From a virus, in the IMG/VR virus record IMGVR_UViG_3300042387_002516, positions 1 through 21,064 of that record: a stretch of DNA of 21,064 nt. One strand, written 5' to 3'. Positions 5,075-14,000 of the stretch are shown here, piece after piece. The translations under genes were made by a program, and so were the position numbers. The notes below the pieces were generated by a model. That model saw nothing but the letters and a program-made list of their open reading frames with translations. It was not told the DNA's origin and did no database searches. Positions within the stretch are counted from its first letter, which is position 1. Each line of letters begins with the position of its first letter.

Positions 5075-6351
5075 TGGCAAATAATATCAATGTAGGAGCT
5101 GTAGTTTCTCCTGATGTTCTTAAAACAATATCATCATCAGCTGCTATTAAGACTTTTGGAGATCAATTAATTAATAAAGCTAAAGAAAAAATAATATCTG
5201 CTGCTTTAGGTAAAGTTCAAGAATTAAAAAATCAAATACAGGAAATAGTAGAACTAAAAATAAAAATATGGTCTGATCATGGTACTGAAATGAAAAGACT
5301 AGAAATATTACTTAAGGAAAAACAAATAACTCAAGAACAATATGATTTAGCTGTTCAAAAAGAAAATATAGCTTATCAAACTAAACTAAGAGAATTAGAA
5401 CAATTAGATGCTAAGCTTAAAGAAGATTTAGCTAATATAATTGCTGATCCTTATAGAAGAATAAAGGAAAAGCTAAATAGACGTAAATTAAGAAGACAAA
5501 AAAGAAAAAATAGAAATAGAGCTGAACGAGCTAAAGCAAGAAGAGATTTAGCTAAAAAAGTAGCTAAAAACGCTGCTAAAACATTAGCACCTATTCTTGC
5601 ATTACAATTAGCTAATAAATTTGCTTCTGTTTTATCTCAAAGAGCAAAATTAGAAGAGTTAGTAGACCAAGTAAATGTTTACATTGAACAAGCAAATACA
5701 CCTGAAACTATTGCTATTGCAACTAATTTAAGAAATAACGCTATTACTTTAATTAATAGTAGTATTAGAAAATTAGACAATTTACAAAAAACAATATCAC
5801 AAATATCAACATATATAGCTATATTTACAGCAATAGTAGCTGTATTATCTGCTATTCCTATTCCAACTGCTGTGCCTCCTGGTATTGGTATTCCTGTAAG
5901 TTTAATTACAAGAATTGTTAAATCTTTAAATAGAGCAGCTTTATTAATTGCATCTATAAGTGTTGTAGCAGTTATTGCTGTTAGTATATTGGAAAATGAA
6001 ATTGCTAAATTAAATGATTTAATTGAAAGACTAAAACAAGTTAATGCATTATTGGATACACAATCAGCAACAAACTTAAATGAACAACAACTTGCTGATT
6101 TATCTAATACTTTTCTTCCGACTGGTGGGGATTTCGATTCATATAAAGGATTTAAATTTGCTATTAAAGAAGAACAAACATTAGGAGTACAACAAGCCAT
6201 TGTTGTAAAAGGTAATAAACGCCGTTATGCAGTTGCGATTGATCGTGATGGAGTTGAAGTATTAAAAAGCGACTTTTCATTTACCTTAGATCCTAACGAT
6301 CTGGTAGACCAATTAAAACTAATTATCGATCAACGAAATTTACAAGGATAA
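5074..6351 (+). CDS. Coiled-coil, basic, hydrophobic-segment tail/baseplate protein
   Basis: In this 425-aa protein residues 30-125 are a long amphipathic coiled coil. Residues 128-165 are extremely basic (RRIKEKLNRRKLRRQKRKNR and on). Two hydrophobic segments follow, about 245-280 (split by a Pro/Gly-rich turn, IPIPTAVPPGIGIPV) and about 288-306 (AALLIASISVVAVIAVSI). Then come another helix and a compact C-terminal domain (356-425, including YKGFKFAIKEE, KRRYAVAIDRDGVEVL and LVDQLKLIIDQ). It is translationally coupled (1-nt overlap) to the gp5-like spike gene. The mix of coiled coil, positive patch and membrane-competent segments could suit a hub, tape-measure-like or ejected protein that contacts DNA and membrane. 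That is inference; I know no function for the family. Confidence 0.6.
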   Translation: MANNINVGAVVSPDVLKTISSSAAIKTFGDQLINKAKEKIISAALGKVQELKNQIQEIVELKIKIWSDHGTEMKRLEILLKEKQITQEQYDLAVQKENIAYQTKLRELEQLDAKLKEDLANIIADPYRRIKEKLNRRKLRRQKRKNRNRAERAKARRDLAKKVAKNAAKTLAPILALQLANKFASVLSQRAKLEELVDQVNVYIEQANTPETIAIATNLRNNAITLINSSIRKLDNLQKTISQISTYIAIFTAIVAVLSAIPIPTAVPPGIGIPVSLITRIVKSLNRAALLIASISVVAVIAVSILENEIAKLNDLIERLKQVNALLDTQSATNLNEQQLADLSNTFLPTGGDFDSYKGFKFAIKEEQTLGVQQAIVVKGNKRRYAVAIDRDGVEVLKSDFSFTLDPNDLVDQLKLIIDQRNLQG

Positions 6352-6352
6352 A

Positions 6353-6360
6353 ATATTTAT
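6353..6360 (+). promoter_or_regulatory. ATATTTAT motif 4 nt before ATG 6365
   Basis: The motif overlaps the end of the intergenic gap and leaves only 4 nt (AATT) before the start codon. If it is a -10-type element, the 6365 transcript would be leaderless or nearly so. This short spacing is the strongest hint that the motif might instead act in translation. Confidence 0.4.
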
Positions 6361-6364
6361 AATT

Positions 6365-6724
6365 ATGAACATCAAAGTATTTAAAAAATTAATTAAAGAA
6401 GCCGTAATTGATGCTATTCATGAAGAGTTACCATACATTCTTGAAGAGCATATGGTTAAACAAGAGAAAAAAGCATTGCGTGAAGGTAAAGTAATAAGCT
6501 ACACTAGTGCAGACGTAATGCCTGGTAATCCAGACGTTAAAGCGTCATTACGTAGTAAAATGGGTGAAGCTTTTGGTTTTCAACAACCTCAACCTCAACT
6601 AAAAGTAATCGATGCCGTTGATGAGATTACTGGTGAAAAAGTAAATCCGTTTGCAGCTTTTATTGCTGATGCTGCTGCTAATATGTCACCAATGGATAAA
6701 CAAGGATTAAGAAATTTAGAATAA
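6365..6724 (+). CDS. Small structural/assembly protein (119 aa)
   Basis: The protein has 119 aa. The N-terminal helix (VFKKLIKEAVIDAIHEELPY, 5-24) matches a recurrent amphipathic pattern in small virion proteins of large phages. A central loop (SYTSADVMPGNPDVK), a Gln/Pro stretch (QQPQPQ) and a C-terminal Ala-rich helix (FAAFIADAAANMSP) follow. There is no membrane or enzyme motif. It lies 1 nt before the gp25 gene, so it is probably co-translated with the wedge proteins and may join the baseplate. Function is not recognised. Confidence 0.6.
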   Translation: MNIKVFKKLIKEAVIDAIHEELPYILEEHMVKQEKKALREGKVISYTSADVMPGNPDVKASLRSKMGEAFGFQQPQPQLKVIDAVDEITGEKVNPFAAFIADAAANMSPMDKQGLRNLE

Positions 6725-6725
6725 T

Positions 6726-7136
6726 ATGCCAATACCTCAAACGATACGAGTAAATCCACTAGATTTACAGAAGAATATTGCAATTGGGGTATCACTACCT
6801 TTTAATGGTCCCGGCGTATTTAATAAAACTTATACTACTAAGGATCAAATTAAATCTAACTTAGTTAATTTATTATTAACTGATGTAGGTGAAAGAGTAA
6901 TGAATCCTAACTTTGGATGTAATTTAAAAAGATTTATATTTGAAGGAATTACCAATAATAATATAGAATCATTAGTTATTAGTTTAGGAAATAGCATATC
7001 AATTTTTATTCCTGAAATAACAGTGACTAATATTGAATTAGTTCCAACACCAGATAGTAATTTAATAGATTTAACTATAGATTATTATCTTAATATATCA
7101 CAAACCCCAGACCAAGTAACAGTACAATTTCAATAA
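6726..7136 (+). CDS. gp25-like baseplate wedge protein (GPW/gp25 family)
   Basis: This 136-aa protein is the usual length for the family (T4 gp25 is 132 aa). Residues 17-27 (NIAIGVSLPFN) and 34-48 (KTYTTKDQIKSNLVN) give the N-terminal strand and helix. LLLTDVGERVMNPNFG (49-64) holds the family's diagnostic T-x-x-G-E-R...P-x-F-G motif, followed by LKRFIFEG. The C-terminus is a beta-alpha-beta unit (ISIFIPEITVTNIELVP). gp25 caps the tail sheath at the baseplate wedge and, with gp6 and gp53, nucleates sheath assembly. It lies 2 nt before the gp6 gene, the same pairing seen in many contractile injection systems. This is one of the safest calls in the window. Confidence 0.93.
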   Translation: MPIPQTIRVNPLDLQKNIAIGVSLPFNGPGVFNKTYTTKDQIKSNLVNLLLTDVGERVMNPNFGCNLKRFIFEGITNNNIESLVISLGNSISIFIPEITVTNIELVPTPDSNLIDLTIDYYLNISQTPDQVTVQFQ

Positions 7137-7138
7137 TA

Positions 7139-8962
7139 ATGGCTAACGAAGATAAAAATATATCGTATTTAAATAAAGATTTTGGAGATTTTAAAGCATC
7201 ATTACAACAGTATGCTAAAACATACTTTCCAGAAACGTATAATGATTTTTCTGAAGCTACACCAGGTAATATGTTTATTGAAATGGCATCTTATGTTGGT
7301 GATGTTATGTCATTTTATTTAGATACTCAAGTACAAGAAAATTTCTTATTATACGCTAAAGAAAAAGAAAACCTATATGCTCAAGCATATGTAATGGGTT
7401 ATCGTCCTAAAGCGTCATATGCTTCAAATACTACTGTTGATGTATACCAAATAGTTCCTTCTATTAATAACGGAGGAGTTACTACTCCTGATTATAGTAC
7501 TTATGGTCTTATAATTCCGGCTAATACTGTTTTAACTTCAAATACAAACGGTACTAAATTTATAACGACACAACAAATAGATTTTACTGATACAGGAAGT
7601 ACAGAAATAACATTTATAGATTCTAATAACTATTTATTTAAAAAATCATCCCCAGCAATATCTGCAGAAATTAAATCAACTACTATTAATGTAGGATCTA
7701 ATCAAAAGTTTGCTACTACTACAATTACTGATTCTAACATACTACAAATATTAAATGTTACTAGTAGTGATAGTAACCAATGGTATGAAGTCCCTTATTT
7801 AGCCCAGTCTTCAGTATTTAAAAAAGCTACTAATCCTACTTCAGGAAGTGATGGTGTTTCTTATTTATTAGAATTACAAAGAGTTCCTAGAAGATTTGTT
7901 TCTAGAATATTATCTGATAATACATTACAATTAGAATTTGGAGCTGGTTTATCTACAGATAAAACGGATAGTCAAATCATACCAACTGCTGGAAATATAG
8001 AATCAGGTTCAGTACCTGGTATTTCGTTATTAACTAATAATTATAATGAAGCATCTACTTTCTTTACCCAAGAGTATGGATTGGTACCTTCAGGATCTTT
8101 AACAGTAAATTACTTAGTTGGTGGTGGTATTACATCAAATATAAATGCTAATGACTTAACAAATATAGATACAACAGGTATTTATTTTAAAAACACCCCA
8201 GGGCCCTTATCAGCTTCTGTTTTAAGTAGTGTTATCTCTTCAAATCCAAACCCTTCAGTAGGAGGTAGAAACGGAGATACTGTTGAAGAAATTAGACAAA
8301 ACGCTTTATATGCTTATTCAACTCAATTAAGAGCTGTAACTAAAGATGATTATATAGTAAGAGCTTTGTCAATGCCTTCTGAATATGGTGTTGTTTCTAA
8401 GGCTTATATTTCTCAAGATTTATATAATAATCCTCAACAAACCGTATCTTATAACCAACAAAATAATCCATTAGCATTGGATTTATATGTTTTATCTTAT
8501 AATAGTAATAAGCAAATAACAACAGCTTCCGATACATTGAAAAATAATTTAGTAACATACATTAACCAATATAGAATGGTTACGGACGCTATTAACATTA
8601 AAAACGCTTATTATATTAACATAGGTATTAATTTTGATATAACTGTATTAAGTGGATATTCTAATAAAGATGTTTTAACATCTTGTATATCTACTTTACA
8701 AGACTATTTTAATATAGATAATTGGCAAATAAACCAACCAATAACACTATCAGAAATTTCTTCTAAATTATTACAAATTAAAGGTGTACAATCTATAATT
8801 AAATTAGAAGTAGTAAATAAACAAGGAGGAGATTATTCACAATATGGATATGATATTGCAGGTGCAACTAAAAATGGTAATATTTATCCCTCGTTAGACC
8901 CAGCTATATTTGAAGTTAGATTTCCTAACACAGATATTCAAGGTAGAGTAGTAGTAAGTTAA
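7139..8962 (+). CDS. gp6-like baseplate wedge protein (baseplate J family)
   Basis: This 607-aa protein compares with 660 aa for T4 gp6. The N-terminus (ISYLNKDFGDFKASLQQYAK, then YNDFSEATPGNMFIEMASYV and DVMSFYLDTQVQENFL) is the characteristic start of phage baseplate J/gp6 proteins. The middle is an insert-rich beta region (about 90-310). The C-terminal J-like domain runs from about 370 (GGRNGDTVEEIRQNALYAYS, then RAVTKDDYIVRALSMP, about 400-415) to the winged end (ISSKLLQIKGVQSIIKLEVV). gp6 forms the core ring of the baseplate wedge that opens on contraction. It sits directly after gp25, as expected. It has no membrane segment or signal. Confidence 0.9.
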   Translation: MANEDKNISYLNKDFGDFKASLQQYAKTYFPETYNDFSEATPGNMFIEMASYVGDVMSFYLDTQVQENFLLYAKEKENLYAQAYVMGYRPKASYASNTTVDVYQIVPSINNGGVTTPDYSTYGLIIPANTVLTSNTNGTKFITTQQIDFTDTGSTEITFIDSNNYLFKKSSPAISAEIKSTTINVGSNQKFATTTITDSNILQILNVTSSDSNQWYEVPYLAQSSVFKKATNPTSGSDGVSYLLELQRVPRRFVSRILSDNTLQLEFGAGLSTDKTDSQIIPTAGNIESGSVPGISLLTNNYNEASTFFTQEYGLVPSGSLTVNYLVGGGITSNINANDLTNIDTTGIYFKNTPGPLSASVLSSVISSNPNPSVGGRNGDTVEEIRQNALYAYSTQLRAVTKDDYIVRALSMPSEYGVVSKAYISQDLYNNPQQTVSYNQQNNPLALDLYVLSYNSNKQITTASDTLKNNLVTYINQYRMVTDAINIKNAYYINIGINFDITVLSGYSNKDVLTSCISTLQDYFNIDNWQINQPITLSEISSKLLQIKGVQSIIKLEVVNKQGGDYSQYGYDIAGATKNGNIYPSLDPAIFEVRFPNTDIQGRVVVS

Positions 8963-8973
8963 AAATTAAAAAT

Positions 8974-9573
8974 ATGAATTTAGAAAAATTAAAAGGACAT
9001 GTTCCTGATGCTGTAATAGCTCAAATTCCTGCTGTAATGGATAAATTTCAAATCAACACCCCATTACGTTTAGCTCACTTTTTAGCCCAATGTGGTCATG
9101 AATCTGGTGGGTTCCGTTTAACAAAAGAAAATTTAAATTATAGTGCTAAAGGTTTAATGGGTATATTTAAAAAATATTTCCCAACTGAAGCCCTAGCTAA
9201 ACAATACGAGCGCAAACCAGAAAAAATTGCTAACAAAGTATATGGTAACAGAATGGGTAATGGCGCTGAAGCAACGGGTGATGGTGCTAAGTATTGTGGT
9301 CGTGGTTATATCCAATTAACTGGTAAAGATAATTACACTGCATTTGGTAAATCTATTAATGAAGACTTAACTAAAGATCCGACAGTAGTAGCAGGAAAAT
9401 ATGCATTATTATCAGCTGCATGGTTTTTCAATAAAAACGGTTTGCATAAATTAGCAGATGGCGGTGCAACTGACGCAGTTGTTACACAAATCACTAAGCG
9501 TGTTAATGGTGGTACTATTGGTTTAGCTGATCGCATTAAGCATTTTAAAGAATATCACACGTTATTAGCGTAA
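8974..9573 (+). CDS. GH19 chitinase/endolysin-type muramidase
   Basis: This 199-aa protein is a single glycoside hydrolase family 19 domain. RLAHFLAQCGHESGGF (32-47) carries the likely catalytic acid Glu43, and KENLNYS has Glu52 as the candidate second acid. GDGAKYCGRGYIQLTGKDNY is the family signature for the substrate cleft, and AAWFFNKNGL and QITKRVNGG complete the fold. Family members cleave chitin or, in phages, the peptidoglycan glycan strand. No signal peptide or transmembrane helix is present, so it would need a holin or a place in the virion. It lies 11 nt after gp6 and ends just before a candidate promoter. This suggests co-expression with baseplate genes and possibly a tail-associated role, since the gp5-like spike lacks a lysozyme domain. 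A conventional endolysin is equally compatible. Confidence 0.88.
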   Translation: MNLEKLKGHVPDAVIAQIPAVMDKFQINTPLRLAHFLAQCGHESGGFRLTKENLNYSAKGLMGIFKKYFPTEALAKQYERKPEKIANKVYGNRMGNGAEATGDGAKYCGRGYIQLTGKDNYTAFGKSINEDLTKDPTVVAGKYALLSAAWFFNKNGLHKLADGGATDAVVTQITKRVNGGTIGLADRIKHFKEYHTLLA

Positions 9574-9578
9574 AATAG

Positions 9579-9599
9579 TTTGGTATTTAACATATTTAT
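9579..9599 (+). promoter_or_regulatory. Bipartite candidate late promoter for 9618
   Basis: TTTGGTA (9579-9585) and ATATTTAT (9592-9599, preceded by TTTAAC) lie 18 nt before ATG 9618. Nearly the same arrangement, with one extra base in the spacer, occurs before 15612. It separates the baseplate block from the next operon. Confidence 0.55.
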
Positions 9600-9617
9600 A
9601 TGTAGTAATTACTAACT

Positions 9618-10712
9618 ATGGCAGTTTATAAAATATTCCCCGAAAAGAGTGCTACAATTTACTCACTTTACCCAACACTAAACACGGGTAATGATGAAAT
9701 ATTAGAAATAAGTACACTTGAATCTATTAATAATAGTAACGAGGTGTCTCGTGCTTTAATTAAATTTCCTCTTTCTTCGATTAATACTGCTATGAATTTA
9801 GTTTCAAGCAGTAATTTTTCAGCTTCTCTAAAATTGTATCTAACTAATGGAAGTTCAGTACCAACCAATTTTACATTAGAAAGTCACCCCTTGTCTCAAG
9901 ACTGGAGTCATGGTACTGGTAGATTAGGAAATGTTCCTGCTACTACAGACGGTGTTAGTTGGGAGTATAGATCTGAAGATGGCATTAATCCGTGGCCTAC
10001 AAGTAGTTTTCCTACAGGTACAACATCATCTTATTCTACTAATCCTGGAGGTGGTGTTTGGTGGACTTCATCTTTATGGTATGGTTCACAACAATTTTTG
10101 CCCCAAATTCTCCCTCTAGATACAGATATTAACGTAACACAGGTAGTAAATGCATGGCATAATAATACTATAATTAACTATGGTTTTATAGTTAAACACC
10201 AATCATCTTATGAATTTTCAACAGCTTCTAAATACGAACTAAAATATTTTTCAGGAAATACACATACAATATATCCACCTTCATTAGACATATATTGGGA
10301 TGATAGCTCATATTCTACAGGATCATTAAGTACAGTTACATCTAGCTATTATGCAGCTGTAATAAATAATAATAAAGCTGAATATCAACAAGATTCAGTT
10401 CAAAGATTTAGAATATCTGTTAGAGATTTATACCCACCAGTTGCTTTTAGAACATCATTAAGTTTTACACCTACAAAATGTTTACCTTCTTCTTCATATT
10501 GGTCAATAAAGGACTTGGATACCGAAGAAATTGTCGTAGATTATAGTACTATAGGTACTAAAATTAGCTGTAATTCAACTGGTAATTTCTTTACAGTATA
10601 TATGAATGGATTAGAACCAGAACGTTACTATAAAATTTTAATTAAATCTGTTTTATCAAATGGTGAGACAGTAGTAATGGATAAAGATTACATTTTTAAA
10701 GTTATAAGATAA
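9618..10712 (+). CDS. Structural protein with DNRLRE-type beta-sandwich domain
   Basis: In this 364-aa protein residues 9-30 (EKSATIYSLYPTLNTGNDEI and on), 44-53 (SRALIKFPLS), 68-75 (SASLKLYL) and 170-193 (DINVTQVVNAWHNN then NYGFIVK) follow the DNRLRE-domain pattern. That pattern is A-T-I...N-x-G, a strand with R-x-x-I/L-x-F, a D-V-T...W segment and a closing N-x-G-F strand. The central insert is rich in Trp, Ser, Thr and Gly. The C-terminal 120 residues (RFRISVRDLYPP, then EPERYYKILIKS) look like a second beta domain. DNRLRE domains are known from cell-surface and secreted proteins and are thought to bind polysaccharide or support adhesion. In this setting it is likely a tail or baseplate component that may contact the host surface. 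Its stop overlaps the next ATG by one base. Confidence 0.65.
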   Translation: MAVYKIFPEKSATIYSLYPTLNTGNDEILEISTLESINNSNEVSRALIKFPLSSINTAMNLVSSSNFSASLKLYLTNGSSVPTNFTLESHPLSQDWSHGTGRLGNVPATTDGVSWEYRSEDGINPWPTSSFPTGTTSSYSTNPGGGVWWTSSLWYGSQQFLPQILPLDTDINVTQVVNAWHNNTIINYGFIVKHQSSYEFSTASKYELKYFSGNTHTIYPPSLDIYWDDSSYSTGSLSTVTSSYYAAVINNNKAEYQQDSVQRFRISVRDLYPPVAFRTSLSFTPTKCLPSSSYWSIKDLDTEEIVVDYSTIGTKISCNSTGNFFTVYMNGLEPERYYKILIKSVLSNGETVVMDKDYIFKVIR

Positions 10713-11047
10713 TGTCTCAAATACCAGTACAAAAAACTGTATTTAATAAAGATACCTATAGTAGAGTAATTGATACTCAATTTAGCCAATTAATAAATCA
10801 AGGGGCTACTGAAGATACTTTATCTTTTACTATAGATGATTTTTTTCAATTATATGATGAATTATTTTATCAAATTCCAAAAGAAGGAGATATTAATTCA
10901 CATCAATATATTTTACAACGTGAAGCTGATTACTTAGGTGTTAGTATTAGTCAAGATGATATTCAAGCATTATTAAATGAAATTACATCATTAAGACAAC
11001 AAGTACTTGAAGCACAACAAACAATAAACGACTTGACTAAAAAATAA
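10712..11047 (+). CDS. Small protein with C-terminal coiled coil (111 aa)
   Basis: This 111-aa acidic protein opens with a short basic, extended region (QIPVQKTVFNKDTYSR). A helical domain follows (TIDDFFQLYDELFYQIPKEG, then SHQYILQREADYLGVSIS), and it ends in a coiled coil (IQALLNEITSLRQQVLEAQQ). It is joined by 1-nt TAATG overlaps to both neighbours (9618 and 11047 genes). That strongly suggests all three are translated together and may form one complex. The coiled coil would suit trimer formation or attachment of the large neighbour. Function is not recognised. Confidence 0.65.
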   Translation: MSQIPVQKTVFNKDTYSRVIDTQFSQLINQGATEDTLSFTIDDFFQLYDELFYQIPKEGDINSHQYILQREADYLGVSISQDDIQALLNEITSLRQQVLEAQQTINDLTKK

Positions 11048-14000
11048 TGGCGAACAATATACAAATAGTAGGTTCAATTTTAAATACAGAAGAATTATCT
11101 CGCTACAATAGTGAGGATACTAGTTTATTATCTTCTAGATTAATACAAGAAAATTTTGGTCAACAGAATGATTATATAGAATATTTTATATATGATGCGG
11201 GTGGTAATCTTTTAAATATAAATTATAACTATAAAAATTTTAAATTACCTCCTACATATGGATTAAACCCAGCCCCCTATGAAGATGCTGTTGGTGTTGT
11301 TTCTAATTATACTCAGTCTATTTCAACTTTACCAATAATTGAAATTGATCCTGTTAGTGATTTACAAGCCTTAGGATATTCATCAGGCGAATTTAAAGTT
11401 CAATATAATTTCTTTTCTAATCAAGTTTCAGATCCAAGTGCAGGTTTATTTTTAAAAGAAATATCTGCAGATAGAACTGAATTAAGAGTAGGATCAACTA
11501 TCCTCACTAATGAACAAATTGAAAGTGGCTCTTTAACCCTTATGAACCAGATGTCTGGTTCTTCTTATTTTGTTGATTTTTTAATTAATTTTGGTAATAA
11601 CGTTCAAGTATTAGCTGTTAATGTTGCTTTAAATAAAGTAGAAACAGGATACGAAATATTATTTAAATTATATCAACCACTACCAGACAATATTCAAGAA
11701 AAAATAAGTTTATGGGTTGTTGAAGAAAAAGTAAATCCATATTCTTTTGACATTAATTTAGATAAGTTAATTTTACCACCTCCAATCCCACAATTAAGAG
11801 GACCTAATTTTGGTATTAATATACCAAATCAAAATAATGTAGCTACTTCATACCAAACATATACTAGTTTAATTAATAGTGTACAAAATGTATCTACTTC
11901 ATCTTATCAACAACTTTTAAGTTTAATTACTTCACAAAGTATTGATATTAATGTTGATTATACTGACTATAATAATTTTATATTCTTTAGTTCAGCAAAA
12001 CAAAGATTGGTTAATTTTTATGGTAAAATAAAACAAATTGAAGATTATAATAGTCTTATATCTACTTATACACCTAACGTTTCTACCACTAGTAGTTTAT
12101 CTTTTGAAATAACATCTTCTAAAAACGCAATTAATACTATCATATCTCAATTTGATGGATATGAATATTATTTATATTTTGAATCAAGTTCATATACTTG
12201 GCCTAAAACTAATTCATCATTACCATACATCCAAGCTAGTACGTCATCTGCTAATAGTTGGTATGAAGCTGCTACGGGAAGTGCAGAGTCATATGATAAC
12301 GATAATTCAAACTATATAGTTAATACACTACCATCTTTTATTAAAGATGATACCAATAATGAGCAATATATTACTTTTGTAGATATGGTTGGTCATTATT
12401 TTGATAATGTTTGGATTTTCTTACAAGCTGTAACTGATATAAATTTAGCAAATAATAATCTAGAACAGGGTATTTCTAAAGATTTAGTATATTATCAATT
12501 GCAATCATTAGGAACCAAACTATATAACCAATATGGAGACTCAGATAATGTTACTTTCTTAGTTGGACAAAGTGGAAGTGCTACTTGGGATAATAATTTT
12601 ACTTCTACAGGTTCTTACTTAAATACAATTCCACGTAAAGATTTACTTGCTGAATCATATAAAAGAATTTACCATAATCTACCTTTACTATTAAAAACTA
12701 AAGGTACAACTTATGGTTTACAAACATTAGTATCAACTTTTGGTATTACTGGTAGTACACTACAAGTTAAAGAATATGGTGGTGATACTAAAGCAGGATT
12801 ACTAGATGAATTCAATAACGATAAAGTAAGAATTGTATCTAATACTATTACAGGAAGCGTATTATCTCCATTTATTAGTTTACAATCATATCCGACATCA
12901 TCTACTCAGTTTAGAACAAATGATCTTCATTATGTTGATATTTCGTTTTCACCACAAGAAAAAATTGATATATTTGCTTCTGCTTCAATTGCAGCTTCAG
13001 CAAGTGCTACTTGGAGTTTAGATGATTTTATTGGTGATCCTAGAACCCAATATAGTAGTTCATATCCAACTTTAGAAGTTGAGCGTCAAAAATATTATTC
13101 TCCATTAACAGCATCTATAGTTCCTTTTAGTAGCTCTGTAGGTACAGAATATATCAATGCAACTGATTATAACAGTTTTATTAGACTAATTCAGTTTTTT
13201 GATAATTCATTATTTAAGATGCTACAGGATTTTGTTCCTGCAAGAGCAAATTTATCAACAGGTATTACTATTGCTTCCCCTGTATTAGAAAGAAATAAAT
13301 GGTCTTATGCTAACCCTTCTTCTACATCTGAAATAGAAACAAATGAAGGTACAATTGATGGAGTTGGTATATCAACTGAATATACTACTTTATATAACGA
13401 ATTATCAGGTAGTAAAGTAGCTTATTATGATGGTAACTTAACAGGTAGTTATGTAAATGTTTATAAGTATTTTGAAAGCTCAAGTATAAATCCTTACTTA
13501 ATAGGTTCAACAGGGTCTTGGAATGCTCAACATACTGTAAGTGAAAGTGCTAATTTAAATAAATTTTTACATTCTGATTTTAACGTATTATTCAATAACG
13601 TCTCTAGTAGTTTAATATCATCTACTAGACAAGATATACAATATGTTTTTGGTACAACACAAAGTATATTATCACCAGCTGAATTGCAGGATTCATATGA
13701 ATCTTTAAGAACACATCAATTATCAAGATATGAAGGTGTTAAATTATCTAGCTTAACATATAATACTTATACTAGTGCTTCATCAACATATAATGGTGAC
13801 ACCTCGTTTGGTAAAACAGCAACTATAGACCATAATTCACGTAAATTAGGTTTATTTACAGATATAGTTTCATCATCCTATTTACCAGGACGTAATAACG
13901 TTAGATTATTATATTTAGTAGATGAGTTTGGTGGTTTAACTGAATTAAATTTACGTAATAAACATTGGCAAGAAGTTCAAAATACTTTTATACAAAGTAC

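Noticed and set aside
8880-8887. ATATTTAT copy inside the gp6 gene
   Set aside because: It is in coding sequence 86 nt before the GH19 start. One such copy is expected by chance in AT-rich DNA, though a secondary promoter cannot be excluded.
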